Shown in pieces: positions 57,731-64,000 of a DNA stretch of 64,000 bases. The notes under the pieces were generated by a model. It saw nothing but the letters and a program-made list of their open reading frames with translations. It had not been told where the DNA came from and did not search any database. The position numbers and the translations under genes were made by a program. The stretch's first letter is position 1, and every line of letters starts with the position of its first letter. Origin of the DNA: Allobosea sp. 117 (GTDB lineage Bacteria > Pseudomonadota > Alphaproteobacteria > Rhizobiales > Xanthobacteraceae); the NCBI RefSeq assembly GCF_000702305.1, contig NZ_JNLC01000017.1, positions 1-64,000 of the forward strand, given 5' to 3'.

Positions 57731-59053
57731 ATGCGCCTGTCCCGCTATTTCCTGCCGATCCTGCGCGAAGTCCCGAAGGAAGCGGAGATCGTCTCCCACC
57801 GCCTGATGCTGCGCGCCGGCATGATCCGCCAGGAGGCGGCGGGCATCTATGCGTGGCTGCCGCTCGGCAAGCGCGTGCTCGACAAGATCTGCGACGTCAT
57901 CCGCGAGGAGCAGAACCGCTCCGGCGCCATCGAGATCCTGATGCCGACCATCCAGTCGGCCGACCTCTGGCGCGAGAGCGGGCGCTATGACGACTATGGC
58001 AAGGAGATGCTGCGCATCAAGGACCGGCACGAGCGCGACATGCTGTTCGGGCCGACCAACGAGGAGATGCTCACTGAGATCGTCCGGGCTTATGTGAAGT
58101 CCTACAAGGACCTGCCGCTGAACCTCTACCACATCCAGTGGAAGTTCCGCGATGAGGTGCGCCCGCGCTTCGGCGTGATGCGCTCGCGCGAGTTCCTGAT
58201 GAAGGACGCCTATTCGGTCGACCTCGATTTCGAGAGCGCGGTGACTGCCTATAACCGCATGTTCGTCGCCTATCTGCGCACCTTCGCGCGGCTGGGGCTG
58301 AAGGCGATCCCGATGGTCGCCGACACCGGCCCGATCGGCGGCAACCACAGCCACGAGTTCATCATCCTCGCCTCGACCGGCGAGAGCGAGGTGTTCTGCC
58401 ACGCCGACTATCTGAAGATGGCGACGCCCGGCACCGACGTCGATTTCGGTGACGCCGCCGCCTTGCAGGGAATCGTCGACCAGTGGACGAGCCTCTACGC
58501 GGCGACCGAGGAGAAGCACGAACCGGAGGCCTTCGAGAAGGTGCCGCAGAGCCAGCGGCTTTCCGCGCGCGGCATTGAGGTTGGCCACATCTTCTATTTC
58601 GGCACCAAATATTCCGAGCCGATGGCCGCCAAGGTGGCCGGCCCCGACGGCGTCGAACGGCCGGTGCACATGGGCTCCTACGGCATCGGTCCGTCGCGTC
58701 TGGTGGCGGCGATCATCGAGGCCTGCCACGACGAGAACGGCATCATCTGGCCGGAGGAAGTCGCCCCCTTCCGGGTCGGCATCCTCAACCTCAAGCCCGG
58801 CGACGCGGCGACCGACGAGGCGTGCGACGCGCTCTACGCCGAGCTGCAGGCGCGCAAGGTCGACGTGCTCTATGACGACACCGACGAGCGGCCGGGCTCG
58901 AAATTCGCCACGGCCGACCTGATTGGCCTGCCCTGGCAGATCATCGTCGGCCCGAAGGGGCTCGCCGCCGGCACGGTCGAGGTCAAGCGCCGCGCCGACG
59001 GCTCCCGCGAGACGCTGCCGATCACGGCGGCGCTGTCGCGCATTCTCGAGTGA
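57731..59053 (+). CDS. proS: Prolyl-tRNA synthetase (short type, no editing insertion)
   Basis: Charges tRNA-Pro. The ATG at 57731 gives 440 residues ([30 protein letters not shown]). Class II motif 2 [24 protein letters not shown] (about residues 137-160) and motif 3 [16 protein letters not shown] (about 317-332) are clear. It is about 130 residues shorter than E. coli ProRS because the INS editing domain between motifs 2 and 3 is missing, as is usual in alphaproteobacteria. First gene of a proS-lolC-lolD run. Confidence 0.97.
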   Translation: MRLSRYFLPILREVPKEAEIVSHRLMLRAGMIRQEAAGIYAWLPLGKRVLDKICDVIREEQNRSGAIEILMPTIQSADLWRESGRYDDYGKEMLRIKDRHERDMLFGPTNEEMLTEIVRAYVKSYKDLPLNLYHIQWKFRDEVRPRFGVMRSREFLMKDAYSVDLDFESAVTAYNRMFVAYLRTFARLGLKAIPMVADTGPIGGNHSHEFIILASTGESEVFCHADYLKMATPGTDVDFGDAAALQGIVDQWTSLYAATEEKHEPEAFEKVPQSQRLSARGIEVGHIFYFGTKYSEPMAAKVAGPDGVERPVHMGSYGIGPSRLVAAIIEACHDENGIIWPEEVAPFRVGILNLKPGDAATDEACDALYAELQARKVDVLYDDTDERPGSKFATADLIGLPWQIIVGPKGLAAGTVEVKRRADGSRETLPITAALSRILE

Positions 59054-59075
59054 GGGCAGGGGAGACCGGCAGCTA

Positions 59076-60401
59076 ATGGCCGCCAAGCGCATGGAAGCCG
59101 GCGAAGCGGACGTGGCTGCGGCCTCTGCCTTCGAGAAGGAGCGCACCGGCACGCGCCCCTTCAGCGCTTTCGAGTGGATGCTCTCGCTGCGCTATCTGCG
59201 CGCGCGCCGCAAGGAAGGCTTCATCTCGGTCATCGCCGGCTTCTCCTTCCTCGGCATCATGCTCGGGGTGGCGACGCTGATCATCGTGATGGCGGTGATG
59301 AACGGCTTCCGCACCGAGCTGCTGTCCAAGATCCTCGGCCTCAACGGCCACCTGCTGGTGCAGCCCATCGATTCGCCGTTGCGCGACTATGATGAGGTCG
59401 CCAAGCGCATCGCCGGCGTGCCGGGCATCAAGCTCGCGGTGCCGCTGGTCGAGGGGCAGGCGCTGGCCTCCTCGGCCTTCAGCGCCGGCGGCGTACTGGT
59501 GCGCGGGCTTTCCGAGAAGGATCTGCGCGCGCTGCCCTCGATCGGCAGCAATATCCGCCAGGGCACGCTCGAAGGTTTCGACGACGGGACGGGGGTTGCC
59601 ATCGGCAAGCGGCTCGCCGACCAGCTTTCGGTGCGGGCCGGGGACAATGTCACGCTGGTGGCGCCGCGCGGGGCGGTGACGCCGATGGGCACGACGCCGC
59701 GCATCAAGGTCTACCGGGTGGCGGCGGTGTTCGAGATCGGCATGTCGGAATATGACAGCGCCTTCGTCTTCATGCCGCTCGCCGAGAGCCAGGCCTATTT
59801 CAACAAGGACGGCGACGTCACGGCGATCGAGGTCTACACCGACAATCCGGACAATATCGACCGCTATCGGGCGGCAGTGAACGAGATCGCCGGCCGGCCG
59901 ATCTACATCGTCGACTGGCGACAGCGGAACGCCACCTTCTTCAACGCGCTGCAGGTCGAGCGCAACGTGATGTTCCTGATCCTCACCCTCATCGTGGTGG
60001 TGGCGGCCTTCAACATCGTCTCCGGCCTCAACATGCTGGTGAAGGACAAGGGCCGCGACATCGGCATCCTGCGCACCATGGGGGCGACGCGCGGGGCGAT
60101 CATGCGCATCTTCCTCGTCACCGGCGCGGCGATCGGCGTGGTCGGCACGCTGGCGGGCTTCCTGCTCGGGCTGGTGGTGTGTCTCAATGTCGAGGAGATT
60201 CGCCAGTTCATCTCCTGGCTGACGGCGACCGAGCTCTTCTCGCCGGAGCTCTACTATCTCTCGCGCCTGCCGGCCGAGATGAATGCCGGGGAGACCACGG
60301 CGGTGGTCATCATGGCCCTGGTGCTGTCCTTCCTCGCGCCGCTCTACCCGTCCTGGCGCGCCGCGCGCCTCGACCCGGTCGAAGCGCTCCGTTACGAGTA
60401 G
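59076..60401 (+). CDS. lolC: Lipoprotein-releasing ABC transporter permease LolC/LolE
   Basis: Part of the LolCDE complex that extracts lipoproteins from the inner membrane for transfer to LolA. 441 residues from the ATG at 59076. Four membrane helices: one near residues 50-76 ([23 protein letters not shown]) and three at the C-terminus (about 305-435), around a large periplasmic MacB-type domain. The ending [19 protein letters not shown] is the family tail. Only one permease gene is present, so it likely works as a homodimer (LolF type). Confidence 0.93.
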   Translation: MAAKRMEAGEADVAAASAFEKERTGTRPFSAFEWMLSLRYLRARRKEGFISVIAGFSFLGIMLGVATLIIVMAVMNGFRTELLSKILGLNGHLLVQPIDSPLRDYDEVAKRIAGVPGIKLAVPLVEGQALASSAFSAGGVLVRGLSEKDLRALPSIGSNIRQGTLEGFDDGTGVAIGKRLADQLSVRAGDNVTLVAPRGAVTPMGTTPRIKVYRVAAVFEIGMSEYDSAFVFMPLAESQAYFNKDGDVTAIEVYTDNPDNIDRYRAAVNEIAGRPIYIVDWRQRNATFFNALQVERNVMFLILTLIVVVAAFNIVSGLNMLVKDKGRDIGILRTMGATRGAIMRIFLVTGAAIGVVGTLAGFLLGLVVCLNVEEIRQFISWLTATELFSPELYYLSRLPAEMNAGETTAVVIMALVLSFLAPLYPSWRAARLDPVEALRYE

Positions 60402-60415
60402 GCGGAGGAAAGCCC

Positions 60416-61093
60416 GTGCCCGCGCTCCGTCTTCAAGGCATCGAACGCCGCTACACGCAGGGCGCCGGCACGCTCGACATCCTGCGCGGCGCCAGCCTCT
60501 CGGTGGAGGAGGGGCAGTCGGTGGCGCTGGTCGCCCCGTCCGGCACCGGCAAGTCGACGCTGTTGCACATCGCCGGCCTGCTCGAGCATCAGGACGCCGG
60601 AGAGGTCTTCGTGGGCGGCCAGCCGACCGCCGGCCTGCCGGATGCCGAGCGCACGCGCATCCGGCGCACCGACATCGGCTTCGTCTACCAGTTCCACCAT
60701 CTGCTGCCGGAGTTCTCGGCCGGCGAGAACGTGATGCTGCCGCAGATGATCCGCGGCCTCTCGCGCAAGGAGGCCTCGGCGCGGGCGAGCGAGCTGCTCT
60801 CCTATCTCGGCCTCGGCAAGCGGCTGGAACACCGGCCGGGCGAGCTTTCGGGCGGCGAGCAGCAGCGCGTCGCCATCGCCCGCGCGGTGGCCAACGCGCC
60901 CCGCCTGCTGCTGGCGGACGAGCCGACCGGCAATCTCGATCCGCATACCGCCGACCACGTGTTCCGCGCGCTGCAGCAGCTTGTCGAGGCGACCGGCCTC
61001 GCCGCCATCATCGCCACCCACAATCTCGACCTCGCCGCGCGCATGCACCGCCGCGTGACGCTGCGCGAGGGCCGCCTGGTCGAGATGGAATGA
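60416..61093 (+). CDS. lolD: Lipoprotein-releasing system ATPase LolD
   Basis: ATPase partner of LolC/E. Starts at a GTG (60416) with GGAGGAAAG upstream and yields 225 residues. Walker A is APSGTGKST (40-48), signature [14 protein letters not shown], Walker [13 protein letters not shown]. The long reading frame overlapping lolC upstream is spurious. Separated from the permease gene by 14 bases; one operon. Confidence 0.97.
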   Translation: MPALRLQGIERRYTQGAGTLDILRGASLSVEEGQSVALVAPSGTGKSTLLHIAGLLEHQDAGEVFVGGQPTAGLPDAERTRIRRTDIGFVYQFHHLLPEFSAGENVMLPQMIRGLSRKEASARASELLSYLGLGKRLEHRPGELSGGEQQRVAIARAVANAPRLLLADEPTGNLDPHTADHVFRALQQLVEATGLAAIIATHNLDLAARMHRRVTLREGRLVEME

Positions 61094-61121
61094 GGATTCC
61101 GATTCCGTAAACCACGATCTG

Positions 61122-61136
61122 GAACAGATGGGGAAC
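61122..61136 (-). promoter_or_regulatory. LexA box 1 (SOS operator)
   Basis: GAACAGATGGGGAAC is an exact GAAC-N7-GAAC, the reverse complement of the alphaproteobacterial LexA consensus GTTC-N7-GTTC. It begins 29 bases after the lolD stop and lies just before a TTGACG -35-like hexamer (61141-61146). Confidence 0.7.
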
Positions 61137-61149
61137 ATGATTGACGATC

Positions 61150-61164
61150 GAACGTAAGAGGAAC
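61150..61164 (-). promoter_or_regulatory. LexA box 2 (left half of 33-bp dyad)
   Basis: GAACGTAAGAGGAAC is an exact GAAC-N7-GAAC. With box 3 it makes a perfectly mirrored arrangement of GAAC, GGAAC, GTTCC and GTTC blocks centred on A61166. It overlaps the expected spacer downstream of the TTGACG hexamer, a position that would block RNA polymerase. Confidence 0.75.
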
Positions 61165-61167
61165 AAT

Positions 61168-61182
61168 GTTCCTTGTATGTTC
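61168..61182 (+). promoter_or_regulatory. LexA box 3 (right half of 33-bp dyad)
   Basis: GTTCCTTGTATGTTC is an exact GTTC-N7-GTTC on the plus strand, three bases after box 2. It contains TATGTT, a possible -10 (61176-61181), and is followed 25 bases later by the start codon of the small membrane ORF. Confidence 0.75.
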
Positions 61183-61207
61183 ACTCCCTGACCAATAGGA
61201 GGTCGTC

Positions 61208-61306
61208 ATGATCCGTATCGTGATCGAGGAAGTCGCCGCCCTGTCGTCCCTCGGGCTGTTCGTCGCCATGATCGGCGTCTGGGCGGGCGTGATCGGCGGG
61301 CTGTGA
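61208..61306 (+). CDS. 32-aa single-pass membrane peptide, probably SOS-controlled
   Basis: A 33-codon frame with a consensus AGGAGG (61197-61202) five bases before its ATG. The product is 32 residues: a short N-terminus with R3, E7 and E8, then a continuous hydrophobic helix from about residue 9 to the C-terminus (LGLFVAMIGVWAGVIGGL). It lies 25 bases past three LexA boxes, between lolD and dnaE1. SOS-induced, about 30-residue membrane peptides are known in Caulobacter (SidA, which blocks division via FtsW); this is a similar design, but I cannot show homology. It may be missed by standard annotation because of its size. Alternatively it is a leader peptide for dnaE1. Confidence 0.7.
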   Translation: MIRIVIEEVAALSSLGLFVAMIGVWAGVIGGL

Positions 61307-61422
61307 GGCTCGTCGCCGCCGGCGGCTCCGCTGGGAAGAACGGGGACGACCGGCCTGGAAGGGTCGACTCGAACGGCAAGGACGCCCACCATTTCCCGGT
61401 CGAGTCGCAGGGGAGATATGAG

Positions 61423-64000
61423 ATGGGTGTGGCGGATGTCGGGTTTGTGCACCTGCACCTGCATTCCTCCTACTCGCTGCTCGAAGGTGCGCTGAGCATC
61501 GGCAAGCTCGCCGAGCTCGCCAAGAAGGACCGCCAGCCGGCGCTGGCGCTGACCGACACCGGCAATCTGTTCGGCGCGCTGGAATTCTCCGAGAAGATGG
61601 CCGGCTCCGGCATCCAGCCTATCCTCGGCTGCGCGCTCGCTATCGATTTCGCCGACCAGCAGCGCGGGCGCGGGATGCCGGCCGGGGAACTGCCGCGCAT
61701 CGTCCTGCTGGCGACGAATGAGGACGGCTGGCGCAACCTGATGGCGCTGGTCTCGCGCAGCCATCTCGACACAGCCTCCGATGGCGCGCCGCACATCAAG
61801 CCGGAATGGCTCGCCGCGCGCGCGACCGGACTGATCGCGCTGACGGGCGGGCCGACCGGCCCCATCGACCGCGCCTTCGTCGGCGGCAATGGCGAGCTGG
61901 CCGAGGAGCGGCTGAAGGCGCTCGCGGCCATGTTCGGCGACCGGCTCTATGTCGAGGTCCAGCGGCACGGCGCGGCGGAGGAGAGGGCCGTCGAGGGCGA
62001 TCTCCTGTCGTTGGCCTACCGTCTGAACCTGCCCATCGTCGCCACCAACGAGCCCTTCTTCGCCAGCGAGGAGGACTATGAGGCGCATGACGCGCTGATC
62101 TGCATCGCCGAGGGGCGGCTGGTGGCCGAGGACGGGCGCCGCCAGCTCACTCCCGAGCACCGTTTCCGCACCCGGGCGGAGATGCAGGCGCTGTTCGCCG
62201 ATCTGCCGGAGGCGCTTGCGAACACGGTCGAGATCGCGCGGCGCTGCGCCTATCGCCCGCGCACGGTGAAGCCGATCCTGCCCCGTTTCGCGCAGGACCG
62301 CGACGAGGCTGAGGAGCTGCGCATCCAGGCGGAGGAGGGGCTGGAGCGGCGTCTCGCCGTGCACGGGCCGGCACCGGGTCTCACCCGCAAGGACTACGAC
62401 GACCGGCTCGCCTTCGAGCTCGGCATCATCAACCGGATGAAGTTCCCCGGCTACTTCCTGATCGTGTCGGACTTCATCAAATGGGCGAAGGCGCACGGCA
62501 TCCCGGTCGGACCGGGGCGCGGCTCGGGCGCCGGCTCGCTGGTCGCCTATTCGCTGACCATTACCGACCTCGATCCGTTGCGCTTCGGGCTGCTGTTCGA
62601 GCGCTTCCTGAACCCCGAGCGCGTGTCGATGCCGGACTTCGACATCGACTTCTGCCAGGAGCGGCGCGACGAGGTCATCAAGTACGTCCAGCAGCGCTAT
62701 GGCCGCGATCAGGTGGCGCAGATCATCACCTTCGGCACACTGCAGGCGCGCGGCGTGCTGCGCGACGTCGGGCGTGTGCTGGAGATGCCGTACGGCCAGG
62801 TCGACAAGCTGTGCAAGCTGGTGCCGCAGAACCCGGCCAACCCGGTGACGCTTGCCCGCGCCATCGAGGACGAGCCGCGGCTTCAGGCCGAGCGCGACGC
62901 GACCCCCGTCGTGAAGCGTGCCTTCGACATCGCGGTTCGGCTCGAAGGCCTGAACCGGCATGCCTCGACCCACGCCGCCGGCATCGTGATCGGCGACCGG
63001 CCGCTCGCCGAGCTGGTGCCGCTCTACCGCGATCCGCGCTCCGACATGCCGGTGACCCAGTACAACATGAAATGGGTCGAGCAGGCGGGGCTGGTGAAGT
63101 TCGACTTCCTCGGCCTGAAGACGCTCACCGTGCTGCAGACGGCGGTGCGTCTGCTCGCCCAGCGCGGCATCGAACTCGACCTCGGCACCATCCCGCTCGA
63201 CGATCCCAAGAGCTACGCCATGCTGACCCGCGGCGAGACGGTCGGCGTGTTCCAGGTGGAAAGCTCAGGCATGCGGCGCGCGCTCGTCGACATGAAGCCG
63301 GACCGGCTGGAGGACATCATCGCGCTGGTGGCGCTCTACCGGCCCGGCCCTATGGCGAACATCCCGGTCTATTGCGCCGTCAAGAATGGGCAGGAGAAGG
63401 CCGAATATGTCCACCCCGCGCTGGAAGCGAGCCTGAAGGAGACCTACGGCGTCATCATCTACCAGGAACAGGTGATGCAGATCGCCCAGACGCTCTCGGG
63501 CTATTCGCTCGGCGAGGCGGACCTGCTGCGCCGCGCCATGGGCAAGAAGATTCGTGCCGAGATGGACAAGCAGCGCGAGCGCTTCGTCTCCGGCGCGGTG
63601 GAGCGCGGCGTCGCCAAGGCTAAGGCGTCCGAGATCTTCGACCTGCTCGCCAAGTTCGCGGACTACGGCTTCAACAAGAGCCACGCCGCCGCCTATGCGC
63701 TGGTCGCCTACCAGACCGCCTTCATGAAGGCGAACTACCCGACCGAGTTCCTCGCCGCCTCCATGTCGCTCGACATGTCGAACACCGACAAGCTCGCCGA
63801 ATTCCGGCAGGAGGCGCAGCGGCTCGGCATCGAGGTGGTGCCGCCCTCGGTGAACTGGTCGGGCCGCGAGTTCCAGACCAAGGACGGGCGCATCCTCTAT
63901 GCGCTGGCGGCGGTGAAGGGGGTGGGCGTCCACGCGGTCGACGCCATCGTCGAGGCGCGCGGCGATCGGCCGTTCACCGATCTCGCGGATTTCGCCGCGC
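61423..64000 (+). CDS. dnaE: DNA polymerase III alpha subunit DnaE1 (3' end outside window)
   Basis: The replicative polymerase catalytic subunit. I start at ATG 61423 (GGGGAG upstream); 859 codons are visible of about 1150-1180 expected. The N-terminal PHP domain begins FVHLHLHSSYSLLEGA (residues 8-23); the catalytic palm has PDFDIDFCQERRDE (residues 404-417) with the metal-binding aspartates, preceded by VGPGRGSGAGSLVAYSL. Later motifs NRHASTHAAGIVIGD and ALYRPGPMANIP are typical. Sequence features and linkage to lolD fit DnaE1, not the error-prone ImuC. The upstream LexA boxes suggest damage-dependent expression. Confidence 0.97.
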   Translation, partial: MGVADVGFVHLHLHSSYSLLEGALSIGKLAELAKKDRQPALALTDTGNLFGALEFSEKMAGSGIQPILGCALAIDFADQQRGRGMPAGELPRIVLLATNEDGWRNLMALVSRSHLDTASDGAPHIKPEWLAARATGLIALTGGPTGPIDRAFVGGNGELAEERLKALAAMFGDRLYVEVQRHGAAEERAVEGDLLSLAYRLNLPIVATNEPFFASEEDYEAHDALICIAEGRLVAEDGRRQLTPEHRFRTRAEMQALFADLPEALANTVEIARRCAYRPRTVKPILPRFAQDRDEAEELRIQAEEGLERRLAVHGPAPGLTRKDYDDRLAFELGIINRMKFPGYFLIVSDFIKWAKAHGIPVGPGRGSGAGSLVAYSLTITDLDPLRFGLLFERFLNPERVSMPDFDIDFCQERRDEVIKYVQQRYGRDQVAQIITFGTLQARGVLRDVGRVLEMPYGQVDKLCKLVPQNPANPVTLARAIEDEPRLQAERDATPVVKRAFDIAVRLEGLNRHASTHAAGIVIGDRPLAELVPLYRDPRSDMPVTQYNMKWVEQAGLVKFDFLGLKTLTVLQTAVRLLAQRGIELDLGTIPLDDPKSYAMLTRGETVGVFQVESSGMRRALVDMKPDRLEDIIALVALYRPGPMANIPVYCAVKNGQEKAEYVHPALEASLKETYGVIIYQEQVMQIAQTLSGYSLGEADLLRRAMGKKIRAEMDKQRERFVSGAVERGVAKAKASEIFDLLAKFADYGFNKSHAAAYALVAYQTAFMKANYPTEFLAASMSLDMSNTDKLAEFRQEAQRLGIEVVPPSVNWSGREFQTKDGRILYALAAVKGVGVHAVDAIVEARGDRPFTDLADFAA

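Overview
The window is 64 kb of GC-rich (about two-thirds G+C by eye) chromosomal DNA from an alphaproteobacterium. The order tuf-S10-spc-alpha operon, a nuo operon ending nuoN-birA-rnj-mce-DUF1467, then proS-lolC-lolD-dnaE1, together with an encoded CCA on both tRNAs, points to the Rhizobiales/Hyphomicrobiales, probably near Xanthobacteraceae. I judge this from gene order and protein recognition only. It is core genome: I see no insertion sequence, prophage, integron or CRISPR array.

Region 1 (1-15.6 kb): end of tuf, then an almost complete ribosomal protein supercluster rpsJ-rplCDWB-rpsS-rplV-rpsC-rplP-rpmC-rpsQ-rplNXE-rpsNH-rplFR-rpsE-rpmD-rplO-secY-adk, a fresh promoter, then rpsM-rpsK-rpoA-rplQ and a strong terminator. 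Region 2 (15.6-28.3 kb): mostly single housekeeping genes: a Deg-type periplasmic protease, rarA, crcB, a RluA-family pseudouridine synthase, an unknown 306-aa protein with an internal repeat, a polysaccharide deacetylase, tRNA-Leu(GAG), lipB, acylphosphatase, mgtE, a CHASE4-GGDEF-EAL protein and a YdcF-like protein. Region 3 (28.3-35.1 kb, minus strand): a surface-polysaccharide precursor cluster (manC, ugd, kdsD, kdsA, UDP-sugar epimerase, PPP-type phosphatase). Region 4 (35.1-38.5 kb): AI-2E family permease, tRNA-Asp(GUC), ABC-F ATPase.

Region 5 (38.9-57.3 kb): a full 14-gene respiratory complex I operon with one extra small membrane-protein gene between nuoH and nuoI and a NuoE with a long C-terminal extension, followed by birA, RNase J, methylmalonyl-CoA epimerase and a DUF1467 protein. 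Region 6 (57.7-64 kb): proS, lolC/E, lolD, an untracked 32-codon membrane ORF and the first 859 codons of dnaE1.

The most interesting signal is between lolD and dnaE1. Three copies of the alphaproteobacterial LexA (SOS) motif GTTC-N7-GTTC, two of them forming a perfectly symmetric 33-bp dyad, lie directly in front of a 32-aa single-pass membrane ORF with a consensus Shine-Dalgarno. This resembles, in size, topology and regulation, the SOS-induced division inhibitor SidA of Caulobacter. The ORF and its control region are proposed here as an SOS checkpoint peptide, possibly cotranscribed with the replicative polymerase. This is an inference that needs expression and phenotype data.
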